From: an uncultured Clostridium sp.
Lineage (GTDB): Bacteria > Bacillota > Clostridia > TANB77 > CAG-465
Direction of reading: 5' to 3'
NCBI GenBank assembly: GCA_900553785.1
Contig: USES01000014.1
Span: 1-25,453, forward strand
DNA: 25,453 nt
A program made the translations under genes and the position numbers. Shown here piece after piece: positions 7,897 through 13,413 of this stretch. Numbering within the stretch: position 1 is the stretch's first letter; each line of letters opens with the position of its first letter. The notes under the pieces are model-generated. The model searched no databases, was not told the origin of the DNA, and worked only from the letters and a program-made list of their open reading frames with translations.

Positions 7897-7925
7897 AGTA
7901 TACCATACATGTTGTACAAATTCAA
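7897..7925 (-). promoter_or_regulatory. Promoter of murA-walJ-rlmH, with dyads
   Basis: On the minus strand, TTGAAT (7925-7920) and TATACT (7902-7897) are 17 bases apart, with TGG directly before the -10 (an extended -10). The spacer holds the perfect palindrome TTGTACAA (7912-7919). A second, spaced inverted repeat, TACAGGT (7860-7866) / ACCTGTA (7891-7897), spans the start region with its right arm on the -10. Both are plausible operators. Transcription would begin near 7890. Confidence 0.7.
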
Positions 7926-7937
7926 CAAACAATGAAT

Positions 7938-7978
7938 AAAAGTAACTATAATGTTTGCACAAACTTATAGTTACTTTT
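7938..7978 (-). terminator. Rho-independent terminator of the Cys-rich gene
   Basis: AAAAGTAACTATAA (7938-7951) and TTATAGTTACTTTT (7965-7978) form a perfect 14-base stem. The 13-base loop can itself pair GTTT with AAAC. On the minus strand the stem ends in TTACTTTT and continues TATTC, a U-rich tail. It lies just after the stop of the 67-residue gene and upstream of the murA promoter, so it insulates murA. The stem is AT-rich, so efficiency is uncertain. Confidence 0.75.
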
Positions 7979-7985
7979 TAAAGAG

Positions 7986-8189
7986 TTATTTTTGTGGAGG
8001 TAGTGCTTTTTTTGAGTTAAGTAAGTTTTTACATTTACATGTTGTGCCTGTTAAACAATTTTCTACTTGTGCAAGACTGCCAAATAGAGCTAGGTCTCTA
8101 CCACAAACATAGTGTGAATTGCATAAGTTGAGTTTAGGATTACAGCAACAAAGTATTCCGTTAATTAGTTTATTTTGATAAAAATTCAT
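7986..8189 (-). CDS. Small cysteine-rich protein of unknown function
   Basis: A 67-residue protein I do not recognise. It contains eight cysteines: a CCC run at 14-16, then Cys23, 29, 45, 51 and 53. No membrane segment or clear signal peptide is present. The pattern could bind zinc, an iron-sulphur cluster or another metal, or form disulphides, but it matches no motif I know. The start is ATG 8189 with GGAGG five bases upstream. An in-frame TTG at 8201 lies on the edge of the ribosome-binding site hairpin and is less likely. It follows the M14 peptidase on the same strand and has a perfect terminator-like stem after its stop. Confidence 0.7.
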   Translation of the reverse strand: MNFYQNKLINGILCCCNPKLNLCNSHYVCGRDLALFGSLAQVENCLTGTTCKCKNLLNSKKALPPQK

Positions 8190-8198
8190 AAGCTCCTC

Positions 8199-8220
8199 CA
8201 AAGGTAAGAAGTTACCTTTG
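8199..8220 (-). promoter_or_regulatory. mRNA hairpin abutting a Shine-Dalgarno site
   Basis: CAAAGGTAA (8199-8207) and TTACCTTTG (8212-8220) are perfect 9-base complements with a 4-base loop. In the minus-strand transcript the stem ends at the first G of GGAGGAG (8199-8193), the ribosome-binding site of the Cys-rich gene. A TATTAT-like -10 lies just upstream, so the hairpin may form the very 5' end of the mRNA. It could control translation or stabilise the message. Confidence 0.5.
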
Positions 8221-8254
8221 TATATAATATGATGTTTATATATAATTTGCTACT

Positions 8255-9373
8255 TTATGCAAGGTATGCACCTAGTACTAAAATTCCTAAACAATCGCTA
8301 TATATTTTATCAAATTGAGATATTGGAAGAGGATTTATTCCAAGCCCAGCTTCTATTGTAAAACCTGGAAGATTAAATTGCTCAATAAACCAATCTTTTA
8401 GTCCAGCGAAGCTTGATGCGTAAGGAACATCTTCTAATGTGTATCCACTTGAAGATGCTAATTTTGTAGCAATAAATTCTGCATTTGGTGGCATATAGTC
8501 TAAAAATCTCCAATATATAACTTCACCTTGAGTGTGAAACGTGAGCATTAGTTTGAAATTGTTTGAAATTATATAATCATATATAGCAAGGGCTTCTTGT
8601 GCTTCTAGTGGGTATTGCCCCACAAAGTCACGAGGAGCAGGAGAGGTATAACCTTGAGAATATTTTATTTCTTTTGCTCTTTCCCATAATGCAGGGAATT
8701 GAAGGTTAAGATCTATGCCAGATATATTTGCTTTCCAGCCGTTAGGAAATGCTATGTTTGGATAATTGTTAGATATTTTAATGGCGTTAAGGTAAGCCGC
8801 AGAAGATTTATCTAATTCATCATTTACTAAGTCAAGCCCATCTGGGTTTAGAAGAACAACAAAGTGAATCGTGCATTTTGAAAATAGTTCTGTGCTGGAT
8901 TTATCATATATATCTGTACCATTTAAGTATGAAATTGCATAGTCTTCAATGAACTTTAAAAGCAAAGGAGTAGTTATCCATTCATTAGCGTGAGTGGTAG
9001 CAACATACAGTACATTTGTGGTTCCATTTCCAATTTTTATACTTTGAATATTTTTATTGAGTACGCTTTTACCTATAGTATTAAATTCCATGAATTTATA
9101 TTTGTATTTGAAAGAAGCAAGTATAATTTCTACTATATCTGAAGTGTAGTATATATTTGTAGGAACAGTAATATATGGTAAAAGTTCAATAATAAATTTA
9201 TTGTCTATTATTCCACTTGGCTCTAAATTTAGGTCGGTTTGAAACGTTTTTACTGCATTTTGGGTATTTATTCCGAAAATGCCGTCTACATTATTTTCAT
9301 ATATCTCAAGATTTTTTAATACATATTGAAAAAAAGCTACATTAGGTCCACGAGAACCAATTTTCAATTCCAT
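8255..9373 (-). CDS. M14 family peptidase with peptidoglycan-binding domain
   Basis: Zinc carboxypeptidase-fold enzyme, 372 residues. Residues 1-66 form a PG_binding_1-type domain (LKIGSRGPNVAFFQ, VDGIFGINTQNAVKTFQ). The M14 catalytic domain follows, with HANE (His128, Glu131), His280 in FHTQGE, and the catalytic glutamate Glu341 in FTIEAG. The Asn-Arg pair of classical carboxypeptidases is replaced in GIDLNLQFP. This is expected for gamma-D-glutamyl-meso-diaminopimelate endopeptidases, which cut stem peptides of peptidoglycan. No signal peptide is seen, so it probably acts in the cytoplasm, perhaps of the sporangium, as for spore-associated endopeptidase I of Lysinibacillus. The ATG has AAGGTGA eight bases upstream. 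It is divergent from the spoIVB pair. Confidence 0.88.
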   Translation of the reverse strand: MELKIGSRGPNVAFFQYVLKNLEIYENNVDGIFGINTQNAVKTFQTDLNLEPSGIIDNKFIIELLPYITVPTNIYYTSDIVEIILASFKYKYKFMEFNTIGKSVLNKNIQSIKIGNGTTNVLYVATTHANEWITTPLLLKFIEDYAISYLNGTDIYDKSSTELFSKCTIHFVVLLNPDGLDLVNDELDKSSAAYLNAIKISNNYPNIAFPNGWKANISGIDLNLQFPALWERAKEIKYSQGYTSPAPRDFVGQYPLEAQEALAIYDYIISNNFKLMLTFHTQGEVIYWRFLDYMPPNAEFIATKLASSSGYTLEDVPYASSFAGLKDWFIEQFNLPGFTIEAGLGINPLPISQFDKIYSDCLGILVLGAYLA

Positions 9374-9393
9374 AATTTATTTCACCTTATACA

Positions 9394-9400
9394 TAGTATG
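9394..9400 (-). promoter_or_regulatory. Possible sporulation-type -10 for the M14 peptidase gene
   Basis: On the minus strand the 7-mer CATACTA (9400-9394) sits 21 bases before the ATG, with the AAGGTGA ribosome-binding site between. It matches the -10 preferred by sigma-F/sigma-G. The upstream region at 15-16 bases is only a weak match to a TGNATA-type -35, so the assignment is tentative. Confidence 0.3.
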
Positions 9401-9447
9401 CAAGTAAATAATAAATAAGTAATTGTTTTATGTTATATATTTAGATT

Positions 9448-9475
9448 TGCATAAAAGCTAAAGGCCTTACATACT
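9448..9475 (+). promoter_or_regulatory. Sigma-G/F-like promoter for the spoIVB operon
   Basis: TGCATA (9448-9453) and CATACT (9470-9475) are 16 bases apart, which fits the forespore sigma consensus (-35 TGNATA, -10 CATANTA) as described in Bacillus. It drives a two-gene unit ending in spoIVB, which is a sigma-F/G-dependent gene in Bacillus. A vegetative reading (TTGCAT-17-CATACT) is poorer. The predicted start near 9482 leaves a leader of about 20 bases containing AAGGAG (9488-9493). Confidence 0.6.
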
Positions 9476-9502
9476 TTGTATTAGTATAAGGAGTGTATTT
9501 AT

Positions 9503-9862
9503 ATGGAGACTTTAAAAAATTATTCTAAATTCATGGCTATTTCTTATGTTTTAGCAATAATATTGTTGTGTATAGCAAGCATTGTACTTACATATACTAA
9601 TGTTAGTGATAATATGTTGCTTACGTTTGTGTTTGCAATAGTTGTCATTACTACTCTTATTGGTAGTACGTTACTTGCCAGAAAAACTAAAAAAAGAGGC
9701 CTACTTATGGGACTAATATTTGGCCTTGTATATTTTATTATTATATACAGCATATCTGTTATATTTTATAATGGATTTGTGTTTAATAATACAGTTGCAA
9801 TGTATTTGCTTATGTGCTCAGTGTCTGGTATAGTTGGAGGAATCGTTGGAGTAAATCTTTAA
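9503..9862 (+). CDS. TIGR04086-like (YrzE-type) four-helix membrane protein
   Basis: A 119-residue membrane protein with four hydrophobic segments (about 10-31, 38-58, 67-89 and 98-116). A short basic stretch, ARKTKKRGLLMG, sits before the third helix, and the end is Gly-rich: SGIVGGIVGVN. This layout and C-terminal signature resemble the TIGR04086/YrzE family of Firmicutes membrane proteins, whose function is unknown. AAGGAG lies nine bases before the ATG. It is followed by spoIVB after 11 bases and shares its forespore-type promoter, so a role in sporulation is an inference from context only. Confidence 0.75.
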   Translation: METLKNYSKFMAISYVLAIILLCIASIVLTYTNVSDNMLLTFVFAIVVITTLIGSTLLARKTKKRGLLMGLIFGLVYFIIIYSISVIFYNGFVFNNTVAMYLLMCSVSGIVGGIVGVNL

Positions 9863-9873
9863 AAAGGAGCAAT

Positions 9874-10977
9874 ATGAAAAGCATCGGAAGATTTTTTTAT
9901 GGTATATGGTTTGTATTAAGAAATAATAGAAAGTTAAGATTACTTTCAAGTTTGCTTGCAATTTTAACTGTTTTAACAATAACTTTAAATATAACCACTA
10001 ACGCTAAAACCGTGGCAACAGTAGCTGAATTTAATAGTACTATGCAAGATCTAGATTTTTCTCTTGGCGGCGAAGTTGCAGGAATTAAAATTTTAGCAAA
10101 TGGTGTATTAGTTATAGGAGTGGATGATATATATTCTGGAATCCGCGAAGGAGATATAATATTATCTTTAGATGATGTTAATGTAGAAAGTAATGCAGAT
10201 ATTGTTGAATATATAAACATCAAAAAAGTTATTGAGCGTGGAGAAGTAAGTGCAAAAATTATGAGAGGCGACAAAACATTTACAAAGGATATTAGCTTAA
10301 AATATTCAGATACTACACGAAAATATGAATTAGGTTTGTGGGTAAAAGATAGCAGTGCAGGAATTGGAACCATAACATTTTACGAGAAAAATAAGGGATA
10401 TTATGCAGCATTAGGACATGGAATTACTGAAACCAGAGAAAACGTGGTGGTGCCAATAAGTACGGGAGCTATAGTAAAAGCAAGTATAGAGAGTATAAAA
10501 AAAGGAGTACCAAAAGAGGCAGGAGATATAAAAGGAATAATCTATAGAGATGTTATAGGAAATATATATAAAAATACATTAAATGGTATATATGGAAAGT
10601 TAGAAAATGTAGATGACTTAAAGAGTAAAAAAAGTATTAAGGTAGCCAGAAAAAGTGAAATTAAAACAGGTAAAGCGTATATATATTGTACATTAGATAA
10701 TAACGAAGTTTCTATGTTTGAAATAAAGATTAATTCTGTGTTGTTAGATTCTACTGGTAATAAAAATATGATAATACAGATAACAGATAAAAATTTGATA
10801 GAAAAAACAGGCGGAATAGTTCAAGGAATGAGTGGAAGTCCAATAGTTCAAGATGGAAAGCTTGTTGGGGCAGTAACACATGTGTTTTTAAATGACCCAA
10901 CAAAAGGATATGCAGTATTTGCAGAAAATATGATAGAAGACCTATTAAAAGTCATGAGTGAAGATATGGCAAGTTAA
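9874..10977 (+). CDS. spoIVB: SpoIVB serine peptidase
   Basis: Sporulation peptidase of family S55, secreted from the forespore into the intermembrane space. In Bacillus it cleaves SpoIVFA to trigger SpoIVFB processing of pro-sigma-K. The protein has 367 residues: an N-terminal membrane anchor or signal (about 22-40), a PDZ domain (about 62-140), then the peptidase domain. The triad is His182 (ALGHGI), Asp305 (QITDKNL) and Ser320 (QGMSGSP). The Asp-Ser spacing of 15 is the same as in the Bacillus enzyme. The start is ATG 9874 with AGGAG four bases upstream; the longer frame from 9814 would overlap the upstream gene. It identifies the host as an endospore former or descendant. spo0A does not follow, unlike in many Firmicutes. 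Confidence 0.95.
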   Translation: MKSIGRFFYGIWFVLRNNRKLRLLSSLLAILTVLTITLNITTNAKTVATVAEFNSTMQDLDFSLGGEVAGIKILANGVLVIGVDDIYSGIREGDIILSLDDVNVESNADIVEYINIKKVIERGEVSAKIMRGDKTFTKDISLKYSDTTRKYELGLWVKDSSAGIGTITFYEKNKGYYAALGHGITETRENVVVPISTGAIVKASIESIKKGVPKEAGDIKGIIYRDVIGNIYKNTLNGIYGKLENVDDLKSKKSIKVARKSEIKTGKAYIYCTLDNNEVSMFEIKINSVLLDSTGNKNMIIQITDKNLIEKTGGIVQGMSGSPIVQDGKLVGAVTHVFLNDPTKGYAVFAENMIEDLLKVMSEDMAS

Positions 10978-10981
10978 ATAA

Positions 10982-11010
10982 TTGAAACTCTTCATAAGTT
11001 ATTGTATAAT
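10982..11010 (+). promoter_or_regulatory. Sigma-A promoter of the YabB-type methyltransferase gene
   Basis: TTGAAA (10982-10987) and TATAAT (11005-11010) are 17 bases apart. Transcription should begin near 11017, which excludes the ATG at 11016 as a start codon and supports ATG 11028. Confidence 0.8.
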
Positions 11011-11027
11011 AATTTATGGAGAGTTTT

Positions 11028-11771
11028 ATGGAAAGAATAGATGATTTAAATATTAAGGGAAGAAAGATAATACAAGATACGGATTATTTTCTATTTGGTA
11101 TAGATTCTGTAATTCTTGCAAATAGCGTAAAGTGCAAGTCACAAGATATAGTAATGGATTTTTGTACTGGTACGGCTGTAATTCCTGTAATAATAGATGC
11201 AAAACAAGAGTGTAAGAAGATACTTGGAGTTGAACTTCAAGAAGAGATGTATAATTTAGCTAAAAGAAATGTAGAGTTAAATAATCTTTGTGATAGAATA
11301 GACGTATTAAATTTAAATATAGCGGATGTAAAGAGTATTCGTAAATATCTACTTAACACGTATAATACAGAATCTGTTTCGGTTATAACTTGTAATCCGC
11401 CATATAAAGAGGTTGGAACAGGGTTAAAAATTAATTGTAACGTAAAAGATATCGCTAAAAATGAAATAAAGTGTAACTTGGACATGGTTTTTAAAAGTGC
11501 TGCTTCATTGCTTAAATCTCGAGGTAAGTTATATATGGTACACAAACCAGAGCGAATAGCAGACCTAATATCAACAGCAAGAAAATATAACATGGAACTA
11601 AAATCTATGAGGCTTATGCAACCAGATATAACAAAAAGAGCAAGTATTGTTTTACTTGAATATGTAAAAGATGGAGGTAATGAGTGCAAGATAGAACCGA
11701 CACTTATGGAATTTGACGAAAATATGAATTATACAAAAGAAATATTAGATATGTATGGATGTAATTTATAG
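11028..11771 (+). CDS. yabB: tRNA1(Val) (adenine37-N6)-methyltransferase-family protein (YabB)
   Basis: S-adenosylmethionine-dependent N6-adenine methyltransferase, 247 residues. The nucleotide-binding motif is VMDFCTGTAVIPV (42-54) and the catalytic motif for amino-group methylation is NPPY (123-126). The N-terminal segment KGRKIIQDTDYFLFGIDSVIL is typical of the TrmN6/YabB group. The tRNA target is inferred from relatives. The start is ATG 11028, because GGAGAG (11018-11023) sits four bases upstream and the promoter start point falls after 11016. In Bacillus the same gene lies near rsmI (yabB-yazA-yabC); here a type III toxin-antitoxin locus separates the two. Confidence 0.87.
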   Translation: MERIDDLNIKGRKIIQDTDYFLFGIDSVILANSVKCKSQDIVMDFCTGTAVIPVIIDAKQECKKILGVELQEEMYNLAKRNVELNNLCDRIDVLNLNIADVKSIRKYLLNTYNTESVSVITCNPPYKEVGTGLKINCNVKDIAKNEIKCNLDMVFKSAASLLKSRGKLYMVHKPERIADLISTARKYNMELKSMRLMQPDITKRASIVLLEYVKDGGNECKIEPTLMEFDENMNYTKEILDMYGCNL

Positions 11772-11782
11772 TGTCAAAATGC

Positions 11783-11811
11783 TTGAAATATGAATAATAT
11801 TTTAGTATAAT
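11783..11811 (+). promoter_or_regulatory. Promoter of the ToxI antitoxin RNA
   Basis: TTGAAA (11783-11788) and TATAAT (11806-11811) have the optimal 17-base spacing. The predicted start near 11818 lies just upstream of the tandem repeats, as expected for a type III antitoxin RNA. Confidence 0.85.
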
Positions 11812-11824
11812 ATACATTATACTA
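11803..11824. promoter_or_regulatory. Dyad covering the -10 of the toxI promoter
   Basis: TAGTATAA (11803-11810) and TTATACTA (11817-11824) are perfect 8-base complements around a 6-base centre. The dyad covers the -10 and the start point, a classic repressor position. It is AT-rich, so chance is possible, and no repressor is known for type III systems. Confidence 0.4.
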
Positions 11825-11826
11825 GT

Positions 11827-11843
11827 GCTTATGTTAAATAAGC
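11827..11843 (+). other. 5' hairpin of the ToxI precursor
   Basis: GCTTAT (11827-11832) pairs with ATAAGC (11838-11843) around a 5-base loop, directly after the predicted transcription start and just before the A run that opens the first repeat. It would cap the precursor RNA. No T run follows, so it is not a terminator. Confidence 0.45.
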
Positions 11844-11846
11844 TCA

Positions 11847-11917
11847 AAAAAAGCTGGTGATTCCGACCATTAACAGGAACCTAAAAAAGCGGTGATTCCG
11901 ACCATTAACAGGAACCT
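11847..11917 (+). repeat. Two tandem 36/35-base repeats
   Basis: The units at 11847-11882 and 11883-11917 are identical except for one T (position 11855), present in the first (GCTGG) and missing in the second (GCGG). There is no spacer between them, which separates this from a CRISPR array. Confidence 0.97.
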
Positions 11918-11924
11918 AAAAAAG

Positions 11925-11949
11925 AAACTAGAGAGCACACTCTAGTTTT
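11925..11949 (+). terminator. Rho-independent terminator between toxI and toxN
   Basis: AAACTAGAG (11925-11933) pairs perfectly with CTCTAGTTT (11940-11948) around a 6-base loop, followed by a T-rich tail (TATTTTATTTG). In type III loci such a terminator limits read-through so that antitoxin RNA exceeds toxin mRNA. Confidence 0.9.
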
Positions 11950-11961
11950 ATTTTATTTGTA

Positions 11962-11990
11962 TTGACAAACAAATGTTTGTAATATATAAT
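11962..11990 (+). promoter_or_regulatory. Consensus promoter and operator-like dyad directly before toxN
   Basis: TTGACA (11962-11967) and TATAAT (11985-11990) are perfect consensus hexamers 17 bases apart. Transcription would start near 11997, leaving a 14-base leader that contains the toxin ribbosome-binding site AGGTG (12001-12005). The inverted repeat ACAAACA-AA-TGTTTGT (11965-11980) covers the end of the -35 and the spacer, like operators of TetR-type repressors. A separate toxin promoter is not part of the standard type III arrangement. Confidence 0.8.
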
Positions 11991-12010
11991 TAGTGCTACG
12001 AGGTGTGTAT

Positions 12011-12511
12011 ATGAAAGAATTAAAATTAGTAGTTATAGATTCCAATTACTGTGATTATTTAAGAAAATATGATAATAAGGTTCCATATAATTTTGAAAAA
12101 AAGAAGAATAGACCTTTTGTAGGTGTGTTATTTAGTGTTGAAAAATTCATGTATTTTGCGCCATTAAGCAGTCCAAAACCCAAACATTTAAAAATGAATA
12201 ATACAGTGGACTTTTTAAGGATAGATAGTGGCAGACTTGGAGCAATTAATTTTAATAACATGATACCTGTAAAATCTGAGTGTATACAATTAATTGATTT
12301 AAAAAAAGTTACAAACAATATAAAAGAGAATAATTATTTGAAGTTACTAAAAAAACAGATATATTGGCTTAATCGTAATAAGAATAGAGTATATTCTAAT
12401 TCTATTAAATTATATAATGGATATATAAACAAAACTTTAAATGGTAAAATACAAGATAGATGTTGTGACTTTAAACTACTAGAAAATATGTGTGAAATGT
12501 ATTTAAAATAA
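12011..12511 (+). CDS. toxN: Type III toxin, ToxN/AbiQ-family endoribonuclease
   Basis: A 166-residue protein matching the ToxN/AbiQ family, sequence-specific RNases that cleave mRNA and their own antitoxin precursor and cause growth arrest or phage abortive infection. Diagnostic blocks are YLRKYDNKVPYNF (16-28), RPFVGVLF (34-41), FAPLSSPKPKH (49-59) and GRLGAINFNNMIPV (74-87). By alignment with the Pectobacterium toxin, Ser53, Ser54 and Lys56 correspond to the active-site Thr52, Ser53 and Lys55. The final basic, Lys/Asn-rich helical half (about 105-166) also fits. The start is ATG 12011 with AGGTG five bases upstream; the in-frame GTG 11993 lies before the predicted transcription start of the nearby promoter. 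It is complete, with no frameshift. Upstream repeats and terminator confirm the type III class. Confidence 0.95.
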   Translation: MKELKLVVIDSNYCDYLRKYDNKVPYNFEKKKNRPFVGVLFSVEKFMYFAPLSSPKPKHLKMNNTVDFLRIDSGRLGAINFNNMIPVKSECIQLIDLKKVTNNIKENNYLKLLKKQIYWLNRNKNRVYSNSIKLYNGYINKTLNGKIQDRCCDFKLLENMCEMYLK

Positions 12512-12549
12512 TTATCTTATGTGATAAAATACTCTCGAGGTAAATTAAA

Positions 12550-13413
12550 ATGATTGAAAAAGGCACGTTATACATAGTAGGTACACCTATAGGAAATTTA
12601 GGAGATATTACATTAAGAGCAATTGAAACTCTAAAGAGCGTAGATATAATTTTAGCAGAAGATACAAGACAAACACTAAAACTATTAAACCATTTGAAAA
12701 TAACAAAGCATAGTATCAGTTATCACAGACATAATGAGGATGAAAAAATTGATGAAGTCGTAGCATTACTTGATGATGGAAAAAATATTGCTTTGGTATC
12801 TGATGCTGGAATGCCAAGAATTTCAGACCCAGGAGAAAGCTTAATTAAGTATTTAAAACAAAATGGATATCCTGTTACAGTAGTACCTGGTGTTACTGCC
12901 CTTACTACTGCAGTTGCAATGAGCCCAATAGATTCAGAAACGTTTACGTTTGAAGGCTTTTTGCCAATGAGGCCTACAAGAAGGAGAGAAAGATTAGAAA
13001 AATTAAAGTATGAAACTCGTCTTATGGTGTTTTATGAAGCACCTCATAAGATACTTAATACTCTTAAAGATTTATATAAGTATTTAGGAGATAGAAATAT
13101 TTGTATTGCGCGTGAACTTACTAAAGTTCATGAAGAATGTTTAGATACGACATTAAAAGAAGCAATAGACATGATTGAAGAAAATGGAATAAAAGGCGAA
13201 ATAGTTTTACTTGTAGAGGGAAATAAAGCAGGAGATGTAGAGTTAGAAAATAAAAAGATGATAGAAAGTGGCGAAAGTACTTTAACAAATAAAGAGCTAG
13301 TCGAAAAATATGTTTTAGACGGTATGACTAAAAAAGAGGCAATAAAACAAGTTGCTAAAAAAAGAGGGCTAAACAAAAATGAGGTATATATGGAGTGTGT
13401 AGAAAATGACTAA
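12550..13413 (+). CDS. rsmI: 16S rRNA (cytidine1402-2'-O)-methyltransferase
   Basis: Ribosome-modifying methyltransferase of the tetrapyrrole-methylase fold. It adds the 2'-O-methyl group to C1402 of 16S rRNA in the decoding centre. The 287-residue protein has GTPIGNLGD (11-19), AEDTR (36-40), VSDAGMPRISDPG (83-95) and PGVTALTTA (113-121), all family signatures. A C-terminal helical segment resembling a helix-turn-helix follows (MTKKEAIKQVAKKRG). GAGGT lies eight bases before the ATG. It starts 38 bases after toxN. A small hairpin, TTATC/GATAA (12512-12527), is in the gap, and no clear terminator separates them, so toxN transcripts may continue into rsmI. It overlaps rnhB by eight bases. Confidence 0.97.
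   Translation: MIEKGTLYIVGTPIGNLGDITLRAIETLKSVDIILAEDTRQTLKLLNHLKITKHSISYHRHNEDEKIDEVVALLDDGKNIALVSDAGMPRISDPGESLIKYLKQNGYPVTVVPGVTALTTAVAMSPIDSETFTFEGFLPMRPTRRRERLEKLKYETRLMVFYEAPHKILNTLKDLYKYLGDRNICIARELTKVHEECLDTTLKEAIDMIEENGIKGEIVLLVEGNKAGDVELENKKMIESGESTLTNKELVEKYVLDGMTKKEAIKQVAKKRGLNKNEVYMECVEND

Larger units (their letters stand above)
11847..11949 (+). ncRNA. toxI: ToxI-type antitoxin RNA of a type III toxin-antitoxin system
   Basis: Two tandem repeats, 36 bases (11847-11882) and 35 bases (11883-11917), are followed by a partial third unit (A6G, 11918-11924) that runs into a terminator. Each unit is A6-GC(T)GGTGATTCC... ending GGAACCT. Each can form an H-type pseudoknot: GGT pairs with ACC (11856-11858/11866-11868; 11891-11893/11901-11903), and the loop TTCC pairs across with GGAA (11861-11864/11876-11879; 11896-11899/11911-11914). 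The GGTGATT...ACC core resembles my recollection of the Pectobacterium ToxI repeat. In that family the toxin cuts the precursor in the A-rich joints, and each monomer then inhibits the toxin in a cyclic RNA-protein complex. The A6 joints fit this. Confidence 0.9.

Noticed and set aside
7836..7928. 31-residue N-terminal extension of MurA
   Set aside because: It would place coding sequence over the murA promoter and start region, and the extra residues do not resemble MurA. ATG 7835 gives the normal N-terminus.
11847..11917. Tandem repeats read as a CRISPR array
   Set aside because: The two units are directly adjacent with no spacers, are preceded by a promoter and followed by a terminator and a ToxN/AbiQ gene, and there is no cas gene nearby. 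A type III antitoxin explains all of it.
11993..12010. Upstream GTG start for the toxin (six extra residues)
   Set aside because: It has no Shine-Dalgarno site and lies before the predicted start of the adjacent promoter. ATG 12011 has AGGTG five bases upstream and matches the family N-terminus.
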